Assembly (NCBI GenBank): GCA_963931995.1
Contig: OZ008371.1
Coordinates: forward strand, 51,956,255-52,020,254
DNA length: 64,000 nt
Reading direction: 5' to 3'
DNA from: Phaonia tiefii
Taxonomy: Eukaryota > Arthropoda > Insecta > Diptera > Muscidae
The notes below the pieces were generated by a model, which was given only the letters and a program-made list of their open reading frames with translations, was not told the DNA's origin and ran no database searches. Shown piece after piece: positions 54,251 through 64,000 of the stretch (within the stretch, counting starts at the first letter, position 1; each line of letters opens with the position of its first letter). A program made the position numbers and the translations under genes.

Positions 54251-56739
54251 GCTGAACATTTGGATTACTTGAAACTTAAACAAAAAAATTTATTGGAACG
54301 AAGTTCCTAATCGCACGTTGCTGGATGGGGGCTAATTGAAAAAAAATTAAACAACTTTTGTTTTAAGACTATTATGCTACAGGCCACTATTATGAACTAT
54401 ATTTGTTTACTTTTGCTTTGGTTTGTGTCTGAACTAACATATGTTGGGAAATTTCTTGTTTAATGGGAGATTTTCTAGGTGGAGCCTGTAACCATTATTT
54501 AGTATATATTGTAGTTCTGAACCCAATCAAAATTAAATTTAGAAAAGCCAAAGTAAAAGAATTTAAAAAAAATTAAATTTTCCTAACTAAGTCCCCTTTC
54601 CTAAACAAAGTAAATTCTCTCAAAAAAAAAACCTATTCACATTCTTAAACAAAGTACCTTTTCTTAAAATAATATCTTATCTTAAAGAAGTACCTTTGCT
54701 TAAAAAAGTAAATTTTCTTACAAAAAGCACCTAGTCTTAAAAAAAAGAATATTTTTCTAATTAGTACCATTTTTTAAAAAAGTACATTTTCTTACAACAA
54801 ATAACCTTTTCTTAAACAACTACATTTTCTTCAAAGTATACCTTTTGGTGAAACAAACTATCTTTTCATGAGATAATTATCTACTCTCAAAAATGTCCCT
54901 ATTCTTGAAAAAAGAACCAATTTAAAAAAATCCCTTTTATTAAAAAAACCTTTCCTCCAAAAAAATACCTTGTCTTAGAAAAATACCTTTTCTCACAAAA
55001 ATTCCATTTCCGTAGCCCCCAACTAGCTCAAAAAAAATTAATTTTCTTACAAAATTTACCCTTTCTTAAAAAAATTAATTTTTTTTAAATAAGTACCTTT
55101 TCTTAAAAAAGTACATTTTCTTACAACTAATAATCTTTTCTTAAAAAAATGCCTTTTCTTCAAAGAGTAACTTTTTTGTGAAACAAACTCTTTTCATGAG
55201 ATAAGTACCTACTCTTAAAAATGTACCTATTCTTGAAAAAAGCACCAATTCTAATAGAAACTTCCCATTTATTTTAGAAAAAACCTTTTCTCCAAAAAAA
55301 AAACCTTCTCTTAAAAAAATGCATTATCTTACAAAAATTCCCTTTCCTTTTTCTTTTCCTGTTATTGCTTAAAAAATTACATTTTCTTACAAATAGTACC
55401 TTTTCTAATAAGCTTTTTTTTTTTTAAATAAGTACCGTTTTTTAAAAAAGTATATTTTCTTACAACAAATTTATTTTTCTTCAAAAACTACCTTTTCTGT
55501 ACAGAATACCTATTTTGTGAAACAAAATAACTTTTCATGAGATAAGTACCTACTCTTAAAAATATATCTATTCTTGAAAAAAGGACCAATTCTAAAAAAT
55601 TCCCATTTATTAAAAAAACCTTTTCTCCAAAATAATACCTTCTCTTAAAAAAAATACCTTTTCTTACAAAAATTCCTTTCCTTTTCTTTCTCCTATTATC
55701 GCTTAAAAAACTAAGTTTTCTTACAAAAAGTACCTTTCTTAAAAAATTTATTTTTTTTTAATAAGTACCTTTTCTTTAAAAAGTACACTTTCTTAAAACA
55801 AATATCATTTTCTTATAAAACTACCTTTTCTACAAAGAGTACCTTTTTGTGAAACAAAATAACTTTTCATGAGATAAGTACCTACTCTCCAAAATGTACC
55901 TATTCTTGAGAAAAGGACCAATTCTAAAAAGTTCCCATTTATTAAAAAAAAATGTTTCTTCAAAAAAATAACTTCTCTTAAAAAAATACCTTTTCTCACA
56001 AAAATTCCTTTCCCTTTTCCTATTATTGCTTAAAAAAAAGTACATTTTCTTACAAAATGTACTTTTTCTTAAAAAAGTATTATTTTCCCTAAATAAGTAC
56101 ATTTTCTTAAAAAATTACATTTTCTTACAACAAATAGCTTTTTCTTACAAAAAATACCTTCTCTGTAAAGAATAACTTTTTTGTGAAACAAAATAACTTT
56201 TCATGAGATAAGTACCTACTCTTAAAAATCTATCTATTCTTGAAAAAAGGACCAATTCTAAAAAAAATCCCATTTATTAAAAAAAACCTTTTCTCCAAAA
56301 AAACACCTTCTCTTAACAAAATACCTTTTCTAAAAAAATTCCGTTCCGTTTCCTTCTCCTTCTTCTATTATCGCTTAAAAAAGTAAATTTTCTTACGAAA
56401 AGTACCATTATTTAAAAAAAGTAATTTTAACTTTCTTAAAAGGTACATTTCGTTGTAATAGTACATTTTCCTCCAAAAGTACATTTTCTTACAACAAATT
56501 GAATTTTCTTAAAAAACTACCTTTTCTTAAAAGAGTAATTTTTTGTAAAACAGAATACCTACTCTTGAGATTAGTACCTACTCTTGAAACTTTTCCTATT
56601 CTTGAAAAAATTACAAACTCTAAAAAAAATTCCCATTTCTTAAAAAAAAACTTTTCTTCAAAACAATACCCTTTCTTACAAAAATTCCATTTCTTAAAAG
56701 TACGTTTACCGAAAAATAAAATAATACCCTTCCTTTCCT

Positions 56740-56900
56740 TTTCTTTTAGCTTCTTTTCTTTTCTTTTCTTTCCTTTTCTTTTAGTTTCTTTTCTTTTCTT
56801 TTCTTTTCTTTTCTTTTCTTTTCTTTTCTTTTCTTTTCTGTTCTTTTCTTTTCTTTTCTTTTCTTTTCTTTTCTTTTCTTTTCTTTTCTTTTCTTTTCTT
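56740..56900. repeat. (TTTTC)n microsatellite in the right foldback arm
   Basis: About 30 nearly perfect ttttc units. The 152-codon ORF over it (repeating FLFFSFLFFS) is a translation artefact. Confidence 0.95.
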
Positions 56901-57962
56901 GAGAGAAGTAGCCTTTCAAAAATATTAGTACATTTTCTAAAAAAAACCTTTTCCTAAACAGAGTACCACTTCTTTAAAAAGTACTTGTTCTTAAAAAGTG
57001 CATCATTATCAAAAAAATGCATAGTCTTATGAGTTTGTTTTAAAAGAAATACTTTCTCTTAAAAATATACTTTTCTCAAAAAATGTCCTTTTCTTTCTAT
57101 TTTTCCTATTATTGCTTAAAAAATAAATTTTCTTACAAAAAGTACCTTTTCTTAAAAAAAAAACTTTTTTTAAATAAGTACCTTTTCTTAAAAAATTACA
57201 TTTTCTTACAAAAAATAAAGGTTTCTTAAAAACAACCTTTTCTTCAAAGAGTACCATTTTCATGAGCTAAGTAGCTACTCTTAAAAATTTACCAGTTCTT
57301 GAAAAAAATTACCAATTCAAAAAAAATCCCATTTATTAAAAAAAACCTTTTCTCCAAACAAATAAATACCTTCTCTTAAAAAACTATCTTCTTACAAAAC
57401 TTGCTTTTCTTACAAAAATTATTTTTCTTAAAAGTACCTTTTCTTAAAAATAAAAAATACCTTTTCTATTCCTTTCTTGAGATAAGTCGCCTTTCTGAAA
57501 ATAAGTTCGTTCTATTAAAAAATTAAATTTTCCTAAAAAGAGTACCACTTCGTAGCTGAATACCTGTTCTTAAAAAAAGTACTTTTTATAAAAAAAAAAT
57601 TAATACTCTTATGGGGTTTTCTTACATAAAGTACTTCTTCTTTCAAATAGTACCTTTTCTTAGTAAAACATTAGCTTTTAATAAAACAAGTACTTATCTT
57701 TAAAAAATTACCTTTTCGGGATAATATAATACATACTTTTACAAAAAGGAGCTAAAAATTAGTTTTTTAAAAAAAATATATAATCTTAAAGATCCATAAA
57801 TTATCGTATTTTTCATCGGACAACTTAGGCGTGTTCGAACTAACAGGTACATAATATATAGCGAAAGGAACTTCGCTCCAACCTGGTGTCTTCTGACACC
57901 TCATGAGATTTTATATGATTTTATATTTCCCTACCCACATTCCTCTAAAATTGTGAGTTATA

Positions 57963-59257
57963 AAGGGTTTTTCAACAGAGACGCTACAAAAGTAAATCGA
58001 AAGGGACAGCAAACGACGCCATATTTTTTCCCGCTCTTTTGTCATTTCTCTTCAGTAAGGTTTGCCATTTCATCGTGGAAAGATATACGAGCCAACAACG
58101 AGTCGAAATTATTACAATTTACTACCGAAATTTGGAGTCAGTGGCCTCAACTTTAAGAGCGCTACGTCCAATTTATGGTCGTCATAATCGTCCTACCAGA
58201 TCAACAATTGAGCGTCTAGTGGAAAAATTTGAATCCACAGACACAAGTACAAAATGTTCCCGTGCCAGTGAGACAAAAAGTGCCCTTAGTGTCGAGAATA
58301 TTGCTGCCGCTGAGGCTTCAGTTCAAGACAGCCCAAATGTGTCTCTCACACGTCGTTCTCAAGCGTTGGGCATCTCTGTGACGTCGTTGTGGCGAATTTT
58401 GCGAAAAGATCTTGGCCTACATCCTTACAAGATCAAATTGACGCAAGAACTGAATCCGCTTGACCACCATAAGCGTCGTATGTTCGTGAACTGGGCTGAG
58501 CAACAACTTGAAAATGATTCGGATTTTCATCGGAAAATCATCTTCAGCGATGAGGCTCATTTCTGGCTGAATGGCTTCGACAATAAGCAAAATATGCGTT
58601 ATTGGTCAGACAGCAATCCACACGTAATCCATGAGTCATCATAGCATCCCGAAAAAATTACGGTTTGGTGCGGATTATGGGCCGGCGGCGTCATTGGGCC
58701 GTACTTCTTCCGTGATAATCAAGACCGGCACATTACTGTGAATGCGAATCGCTACCGTTCAATGATAACCGAATAGTTTTGGCCCCAATTGGAAAATTTG
58801 GACTTGGAGGACATGTGGTTCCAACAGAACGGCGCCACAAGCCACACAGCGAATGCCACAATCAATTTATTGGAAACCAAGTTTGGTGAACGTGTTATCT
58901 CACGAAATGGCCCAGTCGATTGGCCGCCTCGGTCGTGCGATTCGACGCCGTTAGATTATTTCCTGTGGGGCTACGTCAAGTCTAAGGTCTATGCCAACAA
59001 GCCAGCGACGATTGATGAACTTCGTACGAATATCGAACGTGAAATTGCAGCAGTACCGGCCGATTTATGCTTGAAAACCGTCGAAAATTGGGTTCAGCAT
59101 CTGGACTTCTGCAAGCGTGCCCGTGGTGGCCATGCAAAAGAAATCGTGTTCCATACATAATGGCATCGAACGTACTTTCACAGGAATTTCATTGGTATCT
59201 AAAACCGGTATTGGTTTATTTAAAAAACTTTTGTAGCGCTCTTATTGAAACCCCCGT
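57963..59257 (+). mobile_element. DD41D mariner (family B), full-length copy
   Basis: TIRs AAGGGTTTTTCAACAGAGAC (left) and the complement with AGCGCTCTTATTGAAACCC (right) pair, TA at 57961-57962 and 59258-59259. 1295 bp is a full-length element. Over the shared parts it is very close to the deleted copy at 41276 (nearly identical for long stretches), so both are recent. Confidence 0.92.
58073..59160 (+). pseudogene. DD41D mariner transposase, near-complete but catalytically changed
   Basis: One frame runs from the start (ERYTSQQRVEIITIYYRNLE) to the stop at 59158-59160 with only two internal TAG codons, near 58642 and 58774. HTH: LRPIYGRHNRPTRSTIERLV and SLTRRSQALGISVTSLWRIL; linker LRKDLGLHPYKIKLTQEL; first Asp in FSDEAHFWLNGF; second block WFQQNGATSHTANAT, where Asn replaces the catalytic Asp; third CDSTPLDYFLWGY with Asp kept and CDL changed to CDS; end GGHAKEIVFHT. 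At both TAG sites the copy at 41276 has a sense codon. About 360 codons, the normal length. The DNA-binding half is intact. Confidence 0.92.
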
Positions 59258-59259
59258 TA

Positions 59260-59640
59260 TTTGTAGAACTTGCAATTAATTCCTACATTTTAGATTCCTT
59301 CACTACAAATTTTAGTTGGTAATAAAATTACAAACAAGATTATCTTATCAAAAATGTGATAAATGAAATTCCTTTCTCCGCCCCCCCAACCGGCGACATG
59401 AAAATACCGAATAGTATTCTTGAATCCTGAGAGAAATGAATATAAATTTGTCCTCCCGATGAAGGGGTTGTAGTACAAATGGAAGAGTAAACAAATAAAT
59501 GAATTCCTTGTTGAAACTCAAATACCATATCAAGAATATACATATATAAAATAACAAGATTTTATTCGAGTGGGTGTGTGTGTGTGTATGAGGCAAAGGA
59601 CTTTTTGATATCAAACAGAATACATACGCATAAACGAAAG
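59260..59640. other. Unassigned sequence with a short (GT)n
   Basis: A GTGTGTGTGTGTG tract lies at about 59573-59588. No gene recognised. Confidence 0.35.
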
Positions 59641-59867
59641 TAGTTGTATAAATACTATGTTCATTAGGGTGGCAATGAAAAATCAACTTCGGATTTTTGG
59701 TAAATATCAAGGGGATACCATTTGGTGTAAAACTAACGTGGTGATAATATGATCCCAATTGAACTTGTGGCCAATGTTTTCGGGTTTTGGTATTTTGGGT
59801 GTAAATTTATATACGGAAGCGGATCACTAAGTCTGTGACTTTTCGAACTTACCACGTAGATATATGA

Positions 59868-59971
59868 AATGTATTGAGCTAAAAGGAGATCAGGTTGAAA
59901 AATATATTTTCTTTTTGCAAAAAAAAACTGTGTTTCATTCAAAAAGGCACGGACTTTTTGATACGCCCTCG
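59868..59971 (+). mobile_element. Right end of a vertumnana-like mariner
   Basis: One frame reads CIELKGDQVEKYIFFLQKKT then VFHSKRHGLFDTPS, the mariner C-terminus and 3' region, ending at the TIR ..TTTTTGATACGCCCTCG before TA (59972-59973). Only about 100 bp remain. It lies in one arm of the larger foldback. Confidence 0.8.
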
Positions 59972-60879
59972 TACACTAGAAAATTTTCATTTCTCAGTTT
60001 ATTTGAATAAAAAATTGCACAATAATTTAGTTTGACCTGAATATAAACTGGTAAAAACTTGAGTAAAATCCCATCATTCTAGGGGTTCAAACTTTTAATT
60101 TGAAAAAATGTTATATTTTTTTAAAAAAAAATTAAATTTGGGTTTCGCGGTTTTTTGTTCAAAAGTTGAATCTAAATGAAAAAAAAATATTCAACTTAGA
60201 TACCAATGAGTTCTAGTAGTTCTAGTAGAAGGTATAACACGATATAGTTTCAGGACGAAATGGGGCGGCAAATTAGGCCATCTCATCTGGTGTCTTATAT
60301 GAAAAAAATTTATAGAAGACAGTAAAATATTAATACTTGAAACTAGTAAATTATGTACAACCGAAACATGGACCTCTTCATATGTTCTATTGCATTCGAA
60401 ACATATGTTTGAAATATTCGAACATGATTTGCGACAGCACAGATTTGTATTGAAATACAGAACGCCAACTGAAAAATCTAGTGATTTCAAAATGTCGTGT
60501 GAAATACGAACAATTTAAATATAGAACATGGGCGTTAAACTGGGATTTATTGAACCAAAACGATTCAATATTTCGAAACGTTTGTCATATCTGTTTATAC
60601 AATACAAATCGAATTTGAAGCATGGATTTTGGAACAGGTTTCTGAAACTGTATTCTTCAAGCCCGGGTTTTAAGCCGGTTTGACCACAAAACTTATATTT
60701 TCAATTAATCCTTTTGTTGATTGTTTGATTGTGCAGTTATTAACCTCCCTTCTAAATACTGGAATAAAAGACCGGTTCCAATAATCAAATCCGGCTTAAT
60801 TAACATTTTTATACAAACCAATTTTTCGGGAAATTTTTCACCTTTGCGGCTACCTAAACGCTACGTAAGCGCTACCTTC

Positions 60880-61290
60880 ACGGTGTTCAGAATCATTCAT
60901 TGGAAGTGCATATATTCTAGAAAGTTGTTTATTGAGATCTTAGGTACATTTCTGTAGTTGATTGTTTCCTTAAACTTTGAACGGTTTGGTACCTATGGAA
61001 TTTTTTAAAGTTTTTTGCGATTTTGGCCTTGAAGATGAAGTTTGTTTGATTTTATACATTCACAATTTTTATTCTTTATGACAAGGGCTACAACTTTTCC
61101 TCAGAGAGTAAATCAAAACTCCAAACGGTTTGCAAGTTATGAGAGTGACAAAATGACCACTTTTTTGCAAAAATTACAAGGAGGCCCCAAATATTTGGGC
61201 AAAACTGGGAGACACGGATATTTTTTGTTTTTTGTCTTTTATCACGTAGTGGTGTCCGTATATGGTTAATTTTTTGTGTTGAACAGTGGA
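60880..61290 (-). mobile_element. CACAGTG-family arm, inside the foldback
   Basis: Matches 45140-45600 in the same orientation ('gttgtttattgagatcttag', 'ttttatcacgtagtggtgtc'), ending near 'gaacagtgga', a degraded terminus. So this arm includes the segment just outside the satellite in the large element. Confidence 0.85.
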
Positions 61291-61861
61291 GTGTTAAAGT
61301 CTGTTTTTTAAACCGGTTATTGTAACAAATTGTCATATCCGATTTTATCAAATCGGTTTGAACATTTATGATTTTTTTGTGTTTATGATTTTTGTATGAT
61401 TTGGCACCCTTATAAGGCCATCTTGGCAATATCTTTTTGCCGCACCATATCATCTTGAAACCGTTTAGTGACTATATCGTGTTATACCTTATTGTAAGCG
61501 TATAGACTTCTACTAGAAGGCATTGGTATCCGAGTTGAATATTTTTTCAGTTAGATACAACTTGTGGAAAAAAACCGAAAACCCCAGATTTCAATTATCT
61601 ATAAAATTCAAAATTTTTTGAAATTAAGAGTTTGAACCCCTAGAGTGGTGGGATTTTATGGGAGTTTACTCAAGTTTTTACCACTTAATGTTCAGGTCAA
61701 ACCAGGCCCGTGTGCAGGGGGGGGGGGGTTTGGAGAAATGACAAATTAAAATTGTCTGTTGTATACAAATTTACATCCAAAATGCCAAAACACGAAAACT
61801 TTGACGACAAGTTATCCGATTCATCCACTTGGACTTAAATGTTCACCATCTTAGTTTTAGT

Positions 61862-62148
61862 GGCCGTCGGTGGTGCAATGGTAGTGTGCGCGGCCCTTGT
61901 ACATGAGATCCCTGCTCTGACCACCTTACATTTCTTTCGACAACGGTCACCTCGCTTAGTGACGGCGACACTATCGACTACTTAGCCATGATAAAGCTTC
62001 TCAAAATACAGTTCGGAATCGGTGTAAAACTGTAGGTCCCAAACAGTGAGTTTAAAACTAGAACGCGCACAGCTCACTGGTTTGTCAGAAGCTCTCCCTA
62101 ATCCCTTCAAGGGATGTAACGGGAAACCATTTATTTTTTTTTTCATTT
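61862..62148 (+). mobile_element. tRNA-derived SINE copy 7, box B deleted
   Basis: Head GGCCGTCGGTGGTGCAATGG is intact, but 'catgagatccctgctctgac' shows loss of the 12 or so bases carrying GGTTCGAAC. Without box B it should not be transcribed now. The body and T/A tail are present. Confidence 0.9.
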
Positions 62149-62577
62149 TTTGGCATAAGAATCCGCTTGGTATTTGTTAAATCTCGAGAAAAATAATTAT
62201 TCCATATAATTCATTGCCACCTTAATGTTCATACAACGTTTATATCTTTCATGTATACTTGTATTTGTATAGTCAAGAATTTCTACGGCGTAAAAACTTT
62301 TTTCAATCTCGTACTATCATCAGAATTCTTTTCATTTTCCTCCCACGAAATCGCTATTCTTGCACTCCATTGATCCGTAGAGTTTATATTTCCTAAAAAT
62401 ACAATTTTTATTATTATTATTCTTAGCAGGGGAAAGACGAAAATTGGTTGAATTGTTGGGGGAATTTGACATAGAAATTTAAAACACACAAAGAAATTTG
62501 AATTTTAAGAATTGTAAATGCAAAACAACGCAGTTTTTTTTTGTAGATATAATCGGACATAAAATCAACATGAGCAA

Positions 62578-62742
62578 AAAATTGATAATGAGACCTTCGG
62601 ATTTACACCGGTTCCGAATGGTATTTCTGAGAATATTTCTAATGACAAAGTAATAGATAGTGTCGCCGTCTCTAAATGAGATAGCCGTCGTTGAAGGAAA
62701 TGTAAAGTCGCGTACAGGAGCCATTACACCACCGACGAAAAG
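62578..62742 (-). mobile_element. tRNA-derived SINE copy 8, partial
   Basis: Minus-strand text includes 'gacggcgacactatctatta' and 'ttcggaaccggtgtaaatcc'-type body, with a short head 'cgtcggtggtgtaatgg'. Box B is missing. Most of the 3' half is lost or diverged. Confidence 0.78.
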
Positions 62743-62947
62743 AAAAATATTATGAAAACTGCAGGCGAAAATTTTGTGATTATATATCACGAAATAAAAC
62801 TATGTTATTCTCCATTAAATCGCGGTCCCTTGAACCCTGGGGTCCTACGAAATCGCCTGCCTTACTTTTCGGCTCTTCTAGAATACATTTTGTATAATAG
62901 TGGTATTCACGTAAACTCGCAAGTCCCACGAAAACTCGAAATACTCC

Positions 62948-63133
62948 ACAACTTGCACAGCAAACATCAAAAGAAAACTTTTTTCTCATACAAAGCGACT
63001 TGCACAAATGTAGAAAAGGTTCGAGTCAATTATGCTGACCAAATATCGAAACCGAAATGTCTGACATTTGTGCAAGTCTTTTTGTATGAGAACATTTTTA
63101 TTCTGTTTTGACGTTTGCTGTGCAAGTTTTGGA
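62948..63133. mobile_element. Hairpin repeat, about 60-bp arms
   Basis: 'aacttgcacagcaaacatca' at 62950 pairs with 'gacgtttgctgtgcaagttt' at 63110, and 'cttgcacaaatgt' at 62999 pairs with 'acatttgtgcaag' at 63064. The spacer is about 50 bp. A MITE-like palindrome without a clear target duplication. Confidence 0.82.
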
Positions 63134-63299
63134 GGTTTTTGGTTTTCCCGTTTACATGAATAACACTAATACTTTTTTTTACAAATTTAATTCTAGTAAA
63201 ATTTGGAAGCATTTACATTTTAGTAACAACACACAACATGGAAGGTGGGAAATAAAACAAATTGGTATCACTTTTCACGAAAAATTTACTTGTAGCCAG

Positions 63300-63900
63300 A
63301 GTTCGTATTTACCCAACCATGTGTAACCCATACACATCGTCGTGGGGAATGTGTAATGAACGTTTACCCATTACCCAAAGGGTATGGGGAAAATAATGGG
63401 TCGCTACCCACGAAAAGTGGGAATTACATACCCATCACTATTACCAATTAATGGAGATATGGGGAAAATAGTGGCTAGCTACCCACGACCATTAGTATTA
63501 GATTACCCAGAGTATCCCATCCCCATTTTTGATGGAAAATATGAAAAAAAAAAATTTTATATCTCGGAAACAGAGCGTCCAATCGAAAAACTACAAATTT
63601 TTGAGAATATCTAAGGGTTTTCATATAGTGGTCCAATTCATATGGAAGAATTTTTTTTCGAAAAATCGCCAAAATAAGGAAATTGCTAAAATAAAAAAGT
63701 GGCAATAACTCGGAAACGGTGCATCCAATCGAAAAAATAATAAAAATTGTATCTCCACAGTAGGCTTTATCCAAAGGATGTCATCAATATGACATCACTT
63801 TTTTTGTAAACAATCGCTAAAACTAAAATTTTTCAAACAAAAAAATCGCTAAAACGCCCTAATGTCGGTGTCTCGGAAACGGAGCACAGCAATGACTTAC
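63300..63900 (+). mobile_element. GGGTAATGGG foldback family, left part
   Basis: Starts GTTCGTATTTACCCA and matches 10596-11000 and parts of 11150-11300: 'cacatcgtcgtggggaatgt', 'gggtatggggaaaataatgg', 'cggaaacggtgcatccaatc'. The right arm with its CCCATTACCC words is missing before 63905. Confidence 0.82.
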
Positions 63901-63904
63901 TTCA

Positions 63905-64000
63905 TTGTGGCATAATTTCTTTGATGTGTTAACATCTATAGCGGCGTATAGGGACTAAATCTTTCAAAGTCAGATTTGATGCTGCTGCTAAAACCAGATT
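63905..64000 (-). repeat. Inverted copy of the 8.59-8.69 kb repeat
   Basis: 'tagcggcgtatagggactaa' and flanks are the reverse complement of 8643-8662 and surroundings. The copy runs off the window end. Confidence 0.87.

Larger units (their letters stand above)
51008..57908. mobile_element. Giant foldback (FB-like) element, 6.9 kb
   Basis: The outer 180 bp are inverted: 'gaagttcctttcgctatata' near 51040 versus its complement near 57860, with GGTGTCAGGGGACACC and GGTGTCAGAAGACACC at the tips. Inside come long degenerate arrays: 'aagaaaaggtacttttt' on the left (51180-52210) and its complement 'ttaaaaaagtaccttttctt' on the right (54600-57750). A second unique pair is inverted: 53155-53530 and 54265-54565. 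The centre (53540-54250) is unpaired. Unique ends plus tandem-repeat arms are the plan of Drosophila Foldback elements. A SINE and a mariner lie in the left arm. Confidence 0.85.
59650..61840. mobile_element. Large foldback element, about 2.2 kb
   Basis: Two pairs of inverted blocks: 59755-59815 ('gtattttgggtgtaaattta') with 61763-61830, and 60030-60310 ('gtttgacctgaatataaact', 'ctaggggttcaaac') with 61400-61702. The interior 60320-61390 includes a CACAGTG-family fragment at 60880-61290. A mariner end sits between the two left blocks. The right side has an 11-G run at 61719-61729. Confidence 0.78.

Noticed and set aside
56499..56957. 152-codon ORF with FLFFSFLFFS repeats
   Set aside because: It is the translation of a (TTTTC)n microsatellite and of the foldback array; no start context or domain.
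1..64000. Integrated virus or Polinton
   Set aside because: I looked for capsid-, integrase- and DNA-polymerase-like motifs around the long inverted repeats and saw none. The only retroviral-type trace is a solo LTR.

Overview
This is eukaryotic DNA, AT-rich and packed with introns-free fossil transposons. I find no convincing host gene, no rRNA or canonical tRNA gene, no CRISPR array and no prokaryotic gene organisation. The repeat content points to an insect, most likely a higher fly: DD41D (rosa-type) mariners, vertumnana-like DD34D mariners, an insect-style Helitron, Tc1, Jockey/CR1-like LINEs, a tRNA-derived SINE in eight copies, a Gypsy-type solo LTR and foldback elements. The fly assignment is inference; no host gene confirms it.

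Layout. 0-5 kb: a 26-bp tandem repeat, a Tc1 element with IR/DR-type ends, a deleted DD41D mariner, and an ORF-less derivative of the large transposon found again at 45.8-48.9 kb. 5.5-7.9 kb: a LINE reverse transcriptase enclosed by 23-bp inverted repeats and a 7-bp target duplication. 8.6-16.1 kb: palindromic MITEs, a GGGTAATGGG foldback, and a 3.05-kb Helitron inserted into an element whose ends are degenerate TTGATAAAATTTTGTT repeats. 16.1-19.3 kb: nested foldbacks and a MITE. 20.2-23.5 kb: a SINE and a complete-ended Mutator-like element (9-bp TSD) carrying FLYWCH, MULE-type transposase and RING segments. 24.2-29.6 kb: two adjacent, poorly classified DDE transposons on the minus strand. 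30-32 kb: foldback elements with CACAGTG ends and TTA target duplications. 33.5-39.3 kb: a solo LTR, two DD41D mariners, SINEs, a LINE tail and a 258-bp MITE.

40.9-49.0 kb is one LINE broken by three DNA transposons (DD41D mariner, a 2.6-kb CACAGTG element and a 3.07-kb DDE element). The LINE reading frame resumes across the first two, so target duplications of TA and TTA can be read directly; the third has matching ATTA flanks in the LINE 3' region. The CACAGTG element holds a 141-bp satellite array and a TATA-containing promoter-like sequence. 51.0-57.9 kb is a giant foldback element: terminal arms of unique sequence, then kilobases of degenerate short tandem repeats, then a second pair of inverted unique segments around a roughly 0.7-kb centre. 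It carries a SINE and a mariner in its left arm. 58-64 kb: a longer DD41D mariner (stop codons, one catalytic Asp changed to Asn), a large foldback, two more SINEs and further hairpins. The last 100 bases are an inverted copy of 8.59-8.69 kb.

How the parts relate: nothing looks like a working pathway. Autonomous-type genes (Tc1, mariner, MULE, DDE elements, Helitron, LINE) are all mutated, while non-autonomous derivatives (MITEs, deletion copies, SINEs, foldbacks) outnumber them. Overlapping insertions give a partial time order. All coordinates of element ends were read by eye and may be off by a few bases.
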